This document shows, one piece after another, positions 16,722 through 25,039 of a stretch of DNA of 64,000 nucleotides. The notes beneath the pieces were generated by a model, which worked only from the letters and a program-made list of their open reading frames with translations, did no database searches and was not told the origin of the DNA. Within the stretch, counting starts at the first letter, position 1. Every line of letters starts with the position of its first letter. Source of the stretch: Desulfosudis oleivorans (GTDB lineage: Bacteria; Desulfobacterota; Desulfobacteria; Desulfobacterales; SURF-7); the NCBI GenBank assembly GCA_020723325.1, contig DYJD01000015.1, positions 18,070 to 82,069 on the forward strand, read 5' to 3'. Position numbers and translations under genes: made by a program.

Positions 16722-18176
16722 ATGAACGACATCAGGATTTTTCTTTCCAGTTTGCGGTGGCAGGATGTGCTGGACATTGCCATCAACAGCTATATCCTTT
16801 TCCGATTATATGTCCTTTTTCGTGGAACCAACACCTTTCGAGTCATGCTGGGAATCGCCGGGCTCTGGTTTTTTCAGCAGATTGCCATTTACCTGGGGTT
16901 GATCGTCACCAGTTGGCTGATTCAGGGCATCACCGCCGCGGCCGCCATCATTATTATCGTTATTTTTCGCAATGAGATTCGCAGTGTTTTTCAGACCCAA
17001 AATCTGCGCAGTGTCTTGTGGGGTAATCCCCGGCAAACCAAAGAGACGCCGGTGGCTGTAATTGCAGAAGCTTTGTTTGAATTGTCGGCAGCAAGGACCG
17101 GCGCCTTGGTGGTTTTTCCAGGCCGGGAAAATTTAACCGAAGTGATTCAGGGCGGGGTAGTATGGCATGGAAAAATTACCAAAGAAATGATCCGCACCAT
17201 TTTTTTTCGTAACAACCCGGTGCATGACGGCGCTGTTGTCATCCACGGAAACCGGGTGGAGCTGGTGGGCTGCATCCTGCCCCTTTCCCATCGCAAGGAT
17301 CTGCCATCGCACTACGGTACCCGTCACAGGGCCATGGCCGGCCTGGCCGAGGTCTCTGATGCGGTGGTGGTGGCTGTTTCCGAGGAATCCGGCTCTGTTA
17401 CCGTGGCAAAGGGCAATGCAATATATCCCGTCAAACAGCGCCAGGACCTGGTGAGAATCCTGGAGGAGCGGGAAGGCATAAAATATAAGGCCGAGACATT
17501 TTTCCAACGGGAAAAGTATATGCGCAGGGCCGCCGCGGTTCTTTCTTTTTTATTCATCACCGGTGTTTGGGTCAGTTTCACCCGCAGCATGGATACCCTG
17601 ATCACCCTTGATGTTCCCATTCGCTATTCCAACCGCAGGCCGGGAGTGGAAATCGTCGAGACCACGGCCAATATCATCCAATTGCAATTAAGCGGTTCCG
17701 GCGCCCTGATCCGTTCCGTCAGTGCAGAGCAGGTGCAGGTCAATTTGGATTTGGGAAAGGCAGTGGTGGGCAAGAACACATTTTTGCTCACTTCCGACAA
17801 CATCAGTTTACCCCCCGGCATCAAACTCAACCGCATCGATCCGCCTAAGGTGGATGTGGTCGCAGATATCCCCATCATCAAGGAGGTGGCTGTTCAGGTG
17901 GATTGGGTGGGGCGTTTGCGGGAGGATCTGATCCTTTCCCAGGTCAACCTCCTGCCTGCCGCCGTGCGCCTCAGCGGCTTGAGCATGTTGCTGAACGAAT
18001 GCGAAACCGTTTATACGGAAAAAGTGCTGCTGGATAACATCAGTGAAAGCGGCGAGATCATCGCCAAACTTGCGCCGGAAAGCCCGTTGCAACTGGCGCC
18101 GGGACGTTCCGATTCCGTGCGTATCAGATTTATCGTAAAACCACGTCCCCCCGAGGTCGACGACAGCAGCTCCTGA
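16722..18176 (+). CDS. Membrane diadenylate cyclase fused to YbbR domains
   Basis: Makes cyclic di-AMP from two ATP. Three N-terminal transmembrane helices (about 15-90) lead to a DAC domain with both signature motifs: D169-G-A and R201-H-R203. A fourth membrane segment at about 267-285 (AAAVLSFLFITGVWVSF) is followed by two YbbR-type repeats to residue 484, predicted to lie outside the membrane. In Firmicutes the cyclase CdaA and its YbbR regulator CdaR are separate adjacent genes; here they are one polypeptide. The gene follows the DUF2914 gene by six bases. The product probably couples c-di-AMP output to cell-envelope state. Confidence 0.92.
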   Translation: MNDIRIFLSSLRWQDVLDIAINSYILFRLYVLFRGTNTFRVMLGIAGLWFFQQIAIYLGLIVTSWLIQGITAAAAIIIIVIFRNEIRSVFQTQNLRSVLWGNPRQTKETPVAVIAEALFELSAARTGALVVFPGRENLTEVIQGGVVWHGKITKEMIRTIFFRNNPVHDGAVVIHGNRVELVGCILPLSHRKDLPSHYGTRHRAMAGLAEVSDAVVVAVSEESGSVTVAKGNAIYPVKQRQDLVRILEEREGIKYKAETFFQREKYMRRAAAVLSFLFITGVWVSFTRSMDTLITLDVPIRYSNRRPGVEIVETTANIIQLQLSGSGALIRSVSAEQVQVNLDLGKAVVGKNTFLLTSDNISLPPGIKLNRIDPPKVDVVADIPIIKEVAVQVDWVGRLREDLILSQVNLLPAAVRLSGLSMLLNECETVYTEKVLLDNISESGEIIAKLAPESPLQLAPGRSDSVRIRFIVKPRPPEVDDSSS

Positions 18177-18227
18177 TTCCATCTTTTCCCGCATCCCGTA
18201 TCTCAAATTTCAAATTTCAAATCTTCT

Positions 18228-20618
18228 CTAAGGCGTAAGCAGCAGCGTGGTTTCCGTATGGGCCGCAATGGCTGCATCACTGAACCACCAATAGATTTTT
18301 TCTCCATTCATGAAAGATTCGATCTGGTCAATGCTGTGTGGATGGAACAAGCGTCCGGCGACCCCGCCGGGCAGGACCGCCAGAACCTTGTCTGGATCAC
18401 CCATATCCGCCACCATGCGCAGAGAGGCGGACAGATTGACCTGATAGGGCTCATGAAAGCTGTAGCGGCTGCGTAACAAGGTTTCACCTGAACCGGAGAT
18501 GGGATGGGAGCCGCCGCCCAGCCAGCCTTTGCCCAATCCCTCCCGCCGAAGCGGACTGACAAATTCCAGCCGGTGTAATTCGCCCCATTTCCAGCCGTGG
18601 GGGCCTAAGCCTGATATTTCGGCCAATCTTTTGCAGGCATCCAACCCTGCCATGCAAAACAAGTCATCGCGGGTTTCGCGGATATCCTGGGTCTTGATAT
18701 CATCAAACCAGGGGCTGTTGTTGTCCACGACCATCTTTTGAAGACGTTCCTGCCAGAAATACCAGTGGTCCAACATGGCCGAGGTCAGTTCCGGACCCAG
18801 CTCATCCTGAAATACCAGCCCGGCAAAATTTCGATAGACTTCCTGGAAAATAGTGGGAGCAACTGAGTCGGCAGAATCATGATGATCCCAGGTTTCTAAA
18901 AGACGTCCTATTTCGGCGGTCTCTGTCCGGGTGAGCAGGGCCCGGGCCATGATGGGGGCGATGATTTCCGCCATGAGGTTTTTCTCATCGCGCTGGAATT
19001 GCCAGTGCTCGCCCGCAGAGTGAACGCCGGGCGATTCCAGCAGTTGACGGATGCGGCGATAACGATAGGAAGAGGCAAAATAAGAGGAGTAGTAATACGG
19101 GAAGTCCTGTGAGATGTTGGCATTATTGCAGGTGGCAAGCCAGCCTTGTTCCGGATTGAGGGCGCCGGGCATTTGTTCAAAGGGGATCCAACCGCTCCAG
19201 TTGTCCGTGGTGCCGGTGACGGGATAGGGCAGGTTGCCATCCTGTTGGGCCCGGATGGGCAATTTTCCGGTGGTCTGCCAACCGAAATTGCCGGTATGGT
19301 CGGCAAAGACTACATTCAACATGATGATGTTTACGTCGGACAGGCAACTTCGGACCTCCCGGGCCGAACGGGAGAACAACAAACGTTCGAGGCCGATGAT
19401 GGGGCCCATGGTTTCCAAAGGTGCCCAGCGTAGGGTGATGATTTTATCGGTCTTGAATTTTGGGAAACATCCGGAAATCACCGGGCCTCTATGGGTCCTG
19501 CGGATGATAATTTCCTTTTCCCGGAAACCGGGGGGCGCGTCCTTGTCCTTGATTTTGAAAACGGCCCTGGTTTCTTCAAAAGGGAAACTATTTTCGCCTT
19601 CCAGATAGCGGCCCGGGTCACTGGGGTCAGGGGTTTCCACATACAAATCCTGGCAGTCGCCATAGGCATTGGTAATCCCCAAGGCCACATATTCAGTCCT
19701 GAAAATAGTCATACCGGGGATGCCGGGAATACCGACCCCCACGGCCCGCCTTCCGGGGGTGATGATTCCGCAAGGATACCATGGCCCCGGCAGAATCCTT
19801 GCATCTAGATGGGGATCATTGGCCAGGATCGGCTTGCCGCTTGCCGAGCGTTTGGATTCGACCACCCAGTTGTTGCTGCCGAGATTCAAAGGTTCCACAG
19901 GAAAGCCATCCTTAGGCCCGTGACCGCCGGGCTGGATCTGGAGGACCTCCGTGGAAAAGTAAAGAGACTTTTGAAAATCCAGGGCTTCATCCTGGGTATT
20001 GATATTGAGGGGGAAAATTTCCCGGGCTTTTTCAAGACCGATTTTTTCCAGCAGCATTTGGGTGATGAACTCGGTCGGTAGATTCCCGGCGGTCTGCCAG
20101 CTCATGAAATAAAGGATGGAGAGGGCATCGGCTATGGTCCACAGGGAGGGCTGAATTCCGGCCAGTTTAAATTCCAAGTGGTGGGTAGCCTGGTGGGAGG
20201 AGATGTAGGCATTGACACCCTCAATATATTTTTCAAATAAGAAGCGTGTTTCCGGGGCCAGAATTTCAGCATGAACAGCCGCATAGCGGATGAAATCAAT
20301 GGTGCGCATCTGAATATCCACAACTAAGGCTTTTTCCCCGGCCACTTCGGCAATGCGGCCGGCGGCCAGCAAACGCATCAATTCCATCTGAAACAGACGG
20401 TCCTGGGCTGTGACAAATCCTTGGGCCATCAAGGCATCGCCTACAGTTTGGGCATGAATATAGGCCATACCTTTTTCATCCCGCACCACGGTAACCGGCG
20501 CACCCAATCCCGGCAGACTTATTTCCCCGCTGGTTTGATAGCGGTTGAGCAAGGCACAGCCGGTTAAGGCCAAGAGACACAACACACCGGAACAAATGAT
20601 TAAAAGGAAATGCTTCAT
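18228..20618 (-). CDS. Penicillin-acylase family (S45) N-terminal nucleophile hydrolase, lipoprotein
   Basis: Amidohydrolase that matures by self-cleavage into two chains. A lipoprotein signal is at the start (LLALTGC, Cys near 21). The N-terminal region carries the family pattern GMAYIHAQTVGDA and QGFVTAQDRLFQMEL. The autocatalytic serine is S248 in LGSNNWVV, preceded by a linker that would be removed. The oxyanion asparagine region lies in TCNNANIS. Length, 796 residues, is normal for S45. Members act on penicillins, acyl-homoserine lactones or other N-acyl amides, and the natural substrate here is unknown. The gene is convergent with the DAC operon. Confidence 0.9.
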   Translation of the reverse strand: MKHFLLIICSGVLCLLALTGCALLNRYQTSGEISLPGLGAPVTVVRDEKGMAYIHAQTVGDALMAQGFVTAQDRLFQMELMRLLAAGRIAEVAGEKALVVDIQMRTIDFIRYAAVHAEILAPETRFLFEKYIEGVNAYISSHQATHHLEFKLAGIQPSLWTIADALSILYFMSWQTAGNLPTEFITQMLLEKIGLEKAREIFPLNINTQDEALDFQKSLYFSTEVLQIQPGGHGPKDGFPVEPLNLGSNNWVVESKRSASGKPILANDPHLDARILPGPWYPCGIITPGRRAVGVGIPGIPGMTIFRTEYVALGITNAYGDCQDLYVETPDPSDPGRYLEGENSFPFEETRAVFKIKDKDAPPGFREKEIIIRRTHRGPVISGCFPKFKTDKIITLRWAPLETMGPIIGLERLLFSRSAREVRSCLSDVNIIMLNVVFADHTGNFGWQTTGKLPIRAQQDGNLPYPVTGTTDNWSGWIPFEQMPGALNPEQGWLATCNNANISQDFPYYYSSYFASSYRYRRIRQLLESPGVHSAGEHWQFQRDEKNLMAEIIAPIMARALLTRTETAEIGRLLETWDHHDSADSVAPTIFQEVYRNFAGLVFQDELGPELTSAMLDHWYFWQERLQKMVVDNNSPWFDDIKTQDIRETRDDLFCMAGLDACKRLAEISGLGPHGWKWGELHRLEFVSPLRREGLGKGWLGGGSHPISGSGETLLRSRYSFHEPYQVNLSASLRMVADMGDPDKVLAVLPGGVAGRLFHPHSIDQIESFMNGEKIYWWFSDAAIAAHTETTLLLTP

Positions 20619-20784
20619 GACTTACCTCGCCGCATGGAGTCAACGCAAAAGCACAATCAAATTTCAAGGTAGACCAGATACACCTGAATTGCAAGAAACC
20701 CTTCTTTTGCAGGGATTCTCGTATATCCAATGAATTTCCGTTTCCGCTTTTGGTCTTTTTCTTGTATCATGGCCTGGAAAATTT

Positions 20785-20811
20785 GACTTATAAGACTTAT
20801 AAGACCTATAA
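20785..20811 (+). repeat. Three tandem 9-bp repeats before a start codon
   Basis: GACTTATAA, GACTTATAA and GACCTATAA follow each other exactly. They end seven bases before the ATG at 20819 and replace any normal ribosome-binding sequence. Confidence 0.7.
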
Positions 20812-20818
20812 AAACATA

Positions 20819-22156
20819 ATGGACCCAGTACAATCCGATCAGGCTGCCGGCCGCAGCTTTACCTCGTTTTTTGCTCCACTGGCCCTCCAGGCCGCATCCC
20901 AGGGGCTGACCTATCCGTTGGTGGCCATGGTGGCATCCCAGGGAACAGGGGGGGCTTTGAATCTGGCCGGATTGGCCCAGTCCAACACCGTGATGTTCAT
21001 CCTCGGAACCATGGGATTCGGTTTGATTACCACCGGTATGGTTTATGGCCAAAACCGGGAAGGATTCAGCCGCTTTCAAACAGTAACCCTGCGCATCGGC
21101 CTTGCGGTCATTGCCCTGCAGGTCTTTTTAAGTTTGCCCGATCCTGCATATTGGTTGTTTGAGCGGTTCATCGGACTGCCGGTTTCCATTGCAAAACCAG
21201 CCCAAATTACGCTCATGGCCAGTGTGCCGGTGCAATTTTTATTTTTTTTGCGCATTCCCTTTCAGGTGGCCATGTATAATGAGCGCCGTACTGCCCGGGC
21301 CAGTACCGCCACCATTATGCGCATCTTATTAACGGCCTTGCTTTCACCTGCATTTTGCCGTACCGGCCTGGTAGGACCCCTTTGGGCGATTGTTTGCCTT
21401 AGTGTGCCGGTGGGGCTGGAGGTGGCTGTCTCCGGATGGCTGGCGCGGCCATATATCAAAAAGCTGAAACCAGGTAATGGCCCGCTCCCAGGCAAACGCG
21501 AGTTGTTTTTTTTCAACCTGCCGCTCTCCATCGGCGGTTATCTGCTGGCCATGTCCGCCATCGTTCTTGCGGCTTTCATTGCCCGGGCCGGGCAACCTGA
21601 ACAAATGCTGCCGGTATATTATCTGGCCCTGGGGCTGGCCACGCCGGTGGCCTACGGCGCCACGCGGGTTCAGGAGGTGGTCCTGGCCTTCGGCGCTTCG
21701 GCCGGGAACCGGCGGAGAACCATGCGATTTGCCCTTTCGGCCGGGTTATGCCTGGGAATTTTGCCCCTGGTTTTCATCTTGCCGGGGCTCAGCGAGCTGT
21801 ATTATGTCCGGCTCCAAAATCTGCCGCCGGGCGATTTGCCATTGGTTCGTCTCACAGCCCTGGCTTTGCTTGTCTACCCGGTCTGCGTGGCCATCCGGGC
21901 CCAAGGTGAGGGCTTGGCCGGTCTGGCCCGCAAACCCTTGACGGTAATCATGGGGCAGGGGGTTTTCATGGGTGCAGTGGCTCTGGCCGGTGCTGTTTCT
22001 CTGAAATTGGGTATCCGGGGTTGCCTGATCGGTCCACTAGGGCTGGCCTTGGGAAATCTGGCATCCACGATTTGTCTGCGGTTGCTGCTGCGAAGGGTTC
22101 GGGGCACTGAATTGCCTGTGGCCGCCACCACATTATCCGGCGGACAGATCCGCTGA
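20819..22156 (+). CDS. Polytopic membrane protein, MOP-superfamily/ANKH-like
   Basis: About 12 hydrophobic segments in 445 residues, arranged like a MATE/flippase-type carrier. Local resemblance to the progressive-ankylosis (ANKH) family is seen near residues 280-290 (YGATRVQEVVLAF) and 355-375 (ALLVYPVCVAIRAQGEGLAG); this is judged by eye. The substrate is unknown; ANKH exports small organic anions such as pyrophosphate or citrate. The ATG at 20819 is preferred to a TTG at 20750, which would add a polar extension. No Shine-Dalgarno is visible because tandem 9-bp repeats occupy its place. The next gene starts 22 bases downstream and is probably cotranscribed. Confidence 0.7.
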   Translation: MDPVQSDQAAGRSFTSFFAPLALQAASQGLTYPLVAMVASQGTGGALNLAGLAQSNTVMFILGTMGFGLITTGMVYGQNREGFSRFQTVTLRIGLAVIALQVFLSLPDPAYWLFERFIGLPVSIAKPAQITLMASVPVQFLFFLRIPFQVAMYNERRTARASTATIMRILLTALLSPAFCRTGLVGPLWAIVCLSVPVGLEVAVSGWLARPYIKKLKPGNGPLPGKRELFFFNLPLSIGGYLLAMSAIVLAAFIARAGQPEQMLPVYYLALGLATPVAYGATRVQEVVLAFGASAGNRRRTMRFALSAGLCLGILPLVFILPGLSELYYVRLQNLPPGDLPLVRLTALALLVYPVCVAIRAQGEGLAGLARKPLTVIMGQGVFMGAVALAGAVSLKLGIRGCLIGPLGLALGNLASTICLRLLLRRVRGTELPVAATTLSGGQIR

Positions 22157-22178
22157 TCAGCTCAAGAAAGGTCAGGCT

Positions 22179-23423
22179 ATGATTTTTAACCAACTGGATA
22201 TTCATTCTGAGGATAACCATTCTGTAAGCAGGAAAAAATTGTTTTACCAGATTGAGGAAAAATTGCGGGAATTCAAGCTGGATGTGGCCGCCTTTCAAAA
22301 TCCGGCCGGCCGGCTGGATGTTAAAAAATTGGGAGAATACTTGCAGCAGTATGACTTTTTCAAAGTCGCTTTTCAAAAGGATTTGGGGATTGAGCTTGCT
22401 GTTCAAAAGGAAGTTCAAGTGATCATCGCACCGCAGGTGAATTCTGTTTGGGAGGCTGAATCCAGACGGATTTGGCTAAACAGATCCGACCTGGAGGAAA
22501 TGGTTCTGGAAATCCGTAACACAAGTCCTGAAATGGATGGAGCTGCCGCAGAGGCCCTGGTGCTCGCGACTCTGATAAATCATATGCAAAGGCCGAAAAC
22601 AACCGCCGCGACCCCCAAGGAAATTTTGGAGCCGCGACGCGATTACAGTGAAACAGACGTGGTCATGGTAGCAAAACGGGCCAAACAATTTGCACTTTTC
22701 GCAGAGACATATGCCAAACATGCATTACTGAAGGCCAAAGCCTTGGGGACAAAGGCAGCGGATGGATATGCAACCGAAGCACAAACCGCCTGGTGCCATG
22801 CCAAGAACGCCTCTGAAAAAGCAGCTTTGGCAGCGGTGGCGGCAGTTAAATCCGGGGATGTGGCTGAGGCGGTTCAGGTGGCGGCAATGCAGGCTGAGGA
22901 AGCTTTGCGGAGCACGGTGGAATCCGCACAAGCGGCCCTGGATGCGGCCAATCTGATTTTTCAGGACTCGGATCAGGAGCCGGCAAAGGCTCCCACAGAC
23001 ACGAATATAGAGCGGTTGATTCAAAAAATACAGGACTGCCTTGCGCTTACCCGCAAATCCGCCGAGCGGGCCGAACTTTTTGCCGGTTATACCAGAACCT
23101 ATATTGAGATGGCGGCCTTTAAATCCATCATTCCGACCGGAACGGATGTGGGGCGGCAGGGCCTTCATTTTGCCGAAATCGCGGCCACTGCCGCTGCCCA
23201 AGCCATGATGACCGCCCAGGAAGCCCGGGCCTGCGCACAACAGGCCGGTTTTCCCAAATTTTTGACAATGGCTGAACAACAAAAAATCGAGAAGAGCTTG
23301 AATGAAGCTGATCAAAAAGCCGGGGCGGCTCTAGCCACAGCCGTGGAAGCGGCTGCAAATACCGAAGGGTGTCGACCTCCTGGCCCTACCCAGGCCGCAT
23401 CCCAAAACGTTCCGCCGGGGTGA
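22179..23423 (+). CDS. Alanine-rich helical protein of unknown function
   Basis: A 414-residue protein without signal peptide or membrane segment. Residues 1-130 are a mixed domain (KKLFYQIEEKLREFKLD, VIIAPQVNSVWEAESRRIWL). Residues 165-400 are strongly Ala-rich and helical, with repeated A/E/K/Q patterns (KNASEKAALAAVAAVKSG, AAATAAAQAMM) that look like long coiled-coil or helical bundles. I know no family. AAAGG precedes the ATG and the gene follows the membrane protein by 22 bases, so a cytoplasmic partner for that protein is conceivable. The end is low-complexity and proline-rich. Confidence 0.65.
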   Translation: MIFNQLDIHSEDNHSVSRKKLFYQIEEKLREFKLDVAAFQNPAGRLDVKKLGEYLQQYDFFKVAFQKDLGIELAVQKEVQVIIAPQVNSVWEAESRRIWLNRSDLEEMVLEIRNTSPEMDGAAAEALVLATLINHMQRPKTTAATPKEILEPRRDYSETDVVMVAKRAKQFALFAETYAKHALLKAKALGTKAADGYATEAQTAWCHAKNASEKAALAAVAAVKSGDVAEAVQVAAMQAEEALRSTVESAQAALDAANLIFQDSDQEPAKAPTDTNIERLIQKIQDCLALTRKSAERAELFAGYTRTYIEMAAFKSIIPTGTDVGRQGLHFAEIAATAAAQAMMTAQEARACAQQAGFPKFLTMAEQQKIEKSLNEADQKAGAALATAVEAAANTEGCRPPGPTQAASQNVPPG

Positions 23424-23556
23424 GGACTTTCATAATTCGGTTGTGATCTATTTCATTTCTTTTGGAAGATGATTGGGCTATTCTGCGCTCATGCTTGTGA
23501 GGGGAAGTGGTAATATTCGTTTTAATCAATAACAAAAAATGAGGAGGAAAAAAGCG

Positions 23557-24486
23557 ATGAAAAAGATTATTGCTGTAGCAACCGGAATTTTGGTTTTGGG
23601 AGCAACCATGGCATTTGCCGAGACGGAAGTCTCTGGAAAGGTAGTTAACAAGGCCAAGATCGACAAGTCCGCCAACATTGCCCTGGGCAAGGATTCCACC
23701 GCCCGTATGGGCAGCGTGGGCATGAAGGATTCCAAGGTGTCCGGCACGGTGGTGAACGATGCCAAAGTTGACAAGTCCGCCAACATCGCCCTGGGCAAAG
23801 GCAGTGAAGCCAATATGGGTTCCGTGGCCATGAAAGATTCCGAAGTTTCCGGCAAGGTGGTGAACAAGGCCAAGATCGACAAGTCCGCCAACATTGCCCT
23901 GGGCAAAGGCTCCAAAGCCAATATGGGTTCTGTCACCATGCAGGATTCCAAGGTGTCCGGCACGGTGGTGAACGATGCCAAAGTTGACAAGTCCGCCAAC
24001 ATCGCCCTGGGCAAAGACTCCACCGCCAACATGGGCTCTGTGACCATGAAAGAGTCGGAAGTGTCCGGCAAAGTAGTGAACAAGGCCAAGGTTGACAAGT
24101 CTGCCAACATTGCCCTGGGCAAAGGCTCCAAGGCCAATATGGCTTCGGTGACCATGGATGATTCCAAGGTGTCCGGCACGGTGGTGAACGATGCCAAGAT
24201 CGACAAATCCGCCAACATCGCCCTGGGCAAAGGCTCAACTGCCAACATGGGCTCCGTGACCATGAAAGGCTCGGATGTTTCCGGCAAAGTCGTCAACAAG
24301 GCCAAAGTTGACAAGTCGGCCAACATCGCCCTGGGTAAAGGCTCAACTGCCAACATGGGCTCCGTGACCTTGAAAGATTCCAAGGTGTCCGGCACCATCG
24401 TGAACGACGCCAAGGTGGACAAATCCGCCAACATCGCCCTGGGCAAAGGCAGCGAAGCCAGCATGGGCTCCGTCACTGCGGAATAA
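23557..24486 (+). CDS. Secreted protein of eight alternating 36-residue repeats
   Basis: A signal peptide (KKIIAVATGILVLGATMAFA) is followed by eight tandem repeats that fill the whole mature protein. The core of each is DKSANIALGKGS, then ANMGSV. Two variants alternate strictly: VSGKVVNKAK in repeats 1, 3, 5, 7 and VSGTVVNDAK in 2, 4, 6, 8, so the true unit is a 72-residue pair. Such short, Gly/Asn/Ser-rich, even-length repeats suit a beta-solenoid or amyloid-like fibre. No family is recognised. The start at 23557 follows AGGAGG; the in-frame ATG at 23539 lies before that site. A terminator follows, so the gene is probably monocistronic. Confidence 0.85.
   Translation: MKKIIAVATGILVLGATMAFAETEVSGKVVNKAKIDKSANIALGKDSTARMGSVGMKDSKVSGTVVNDAKVDKSANIALGKGSEANMGSVAMKDSEVSGKVVNKAKIDKSANIALGKGSKANMGSVTMQDSKVSGTVVNDAKVDKSANIALGKDSTANMGSVTMKESEVSGKVVNKAKVDKSANIALGKGSKANMASVTMDDSKVSGTVVNDAKIDKSANIALGKGSTANMGSVTMKGSDVSGKVVNKAKVDKSANIALGKGSTANMGSVTLKDSKVSGTIVNDAKVDKSANIALGKGSEASMGSVTAE
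23617..24480 (+). repeat. Coding tandem repeat array, 8 x 108 bp
   Basis: The DNA repeats with a 108-base period inside the gene above. Alternate units are more alike than neighbours, giving a 216-base higher-order period. This indicates growth by duplication of a pair of units. Recombination here could change copy number without shifting frame. Confidence 0.85.
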
Positions 24487-24527
24487 GGAATAGCAAGGCT
24501 ATTCAGAAAGTCAGAAAGTCTAAAGTG

Positions 24528-24568
24528 GAAACCGGGAAAGGATAAAATCCTTCCCGGTTTCGCATTTT
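24528..24568 (+). terminator. Intrinsic terminator after the repeat-protein gene
   Basis: GAAACCGGGAA at 24528-24538 pairs with TTCCCGGTTTC at 24551-24561, extended by GGA/TCC next to the loop. A T-rich tail GCATTTTT follows. It lies 42 bases after the stop of the repeat protein and faces the convergent yggT gene. Confidence 0.8.
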
Positions 24569-24601
24569 TGCCAGAGGGTTTGGTTGGGAAAAACCTATGA
24601 G

Positions 24602-24922
24602 TTATGGGCGCATCATCAGATTGGATGACATGCGCATGGAATTGGCCAAATCCACCAGGTTGCCCACCAGAGCGATTTGTAAAAACTGGATGATGACGAT
24701 CACCACCAAGGGTGTGAGATCAATGCCGCCCACGATCAGAAACGGCATGTAGCGTCGGATGTGTTGATAAACCGGTTCAGTGACATTCCGCAAAAAGCGT
24801 ACGATGGGATTGTAGGGGTCTGGGTTGACCCAGGAAAGGATGGCACTTACGATGATAATGTATAAATAGATCGTCAGGGCTTTTTCCACAAGAAAGGCTA
24901 TTGCAAATATCAGATTTCCCAC
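24602..24922 (-). CDS. yggT: YggT-family integral membrane protein
   Basis: Small inner-membrane protein of the YggT family. Two hydrophobic halves (FAIAFLVEKALTIYLYIIIVSAILSWV and TPLVVIVIIQFLQIALV) flank the conserved loop NPDPYNPIVRFLRNVTEPV, which is the family signature. The start is ambiguous: ATG at 24928 touches its AAAGGAG site, whereas GTG at 24922 has normal spacing, so GTG is chosen. About 107 residues, the single-repeat form. YggT proteins are linked to cell division and osmotic adaptation, and their biochemical function is unclear. It stands alone. Confidence 0.88.
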   Translation of the reverse strand: MGNLIFAIAFLVEKALTIYLYIIIVSAILSWVNPDPYNPIVRFLRNVTEPVYQHIRRYMPFLIVGGIDLTPLVVIVIIQFLQIALVGNLVDLANSMRMSSNLMMRP

Positions 24923-25039
24923 AATCATCTCCTTTGTGAATAATTACATTGCCCCATACTCTAACTCATAAATTACATTTGTAAAGAGGCTATTTCCCTT
25001 TGTTTCGGCTATTTTGAAATTCAAATCTCGTACTTCTTT

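Noticed and set aside
23526..24476. Long minus-strand ORF across the repeat protein gene
   Set aside because: It is open only because the codons of the repeats lack stops in the antisense frame. The plus strand has signal peptide, ribosome-binding site and terminator.
23617..24480. CRISPR array
   Set aside because: The repeats are 108 bases, fully coding and without unique spacers.
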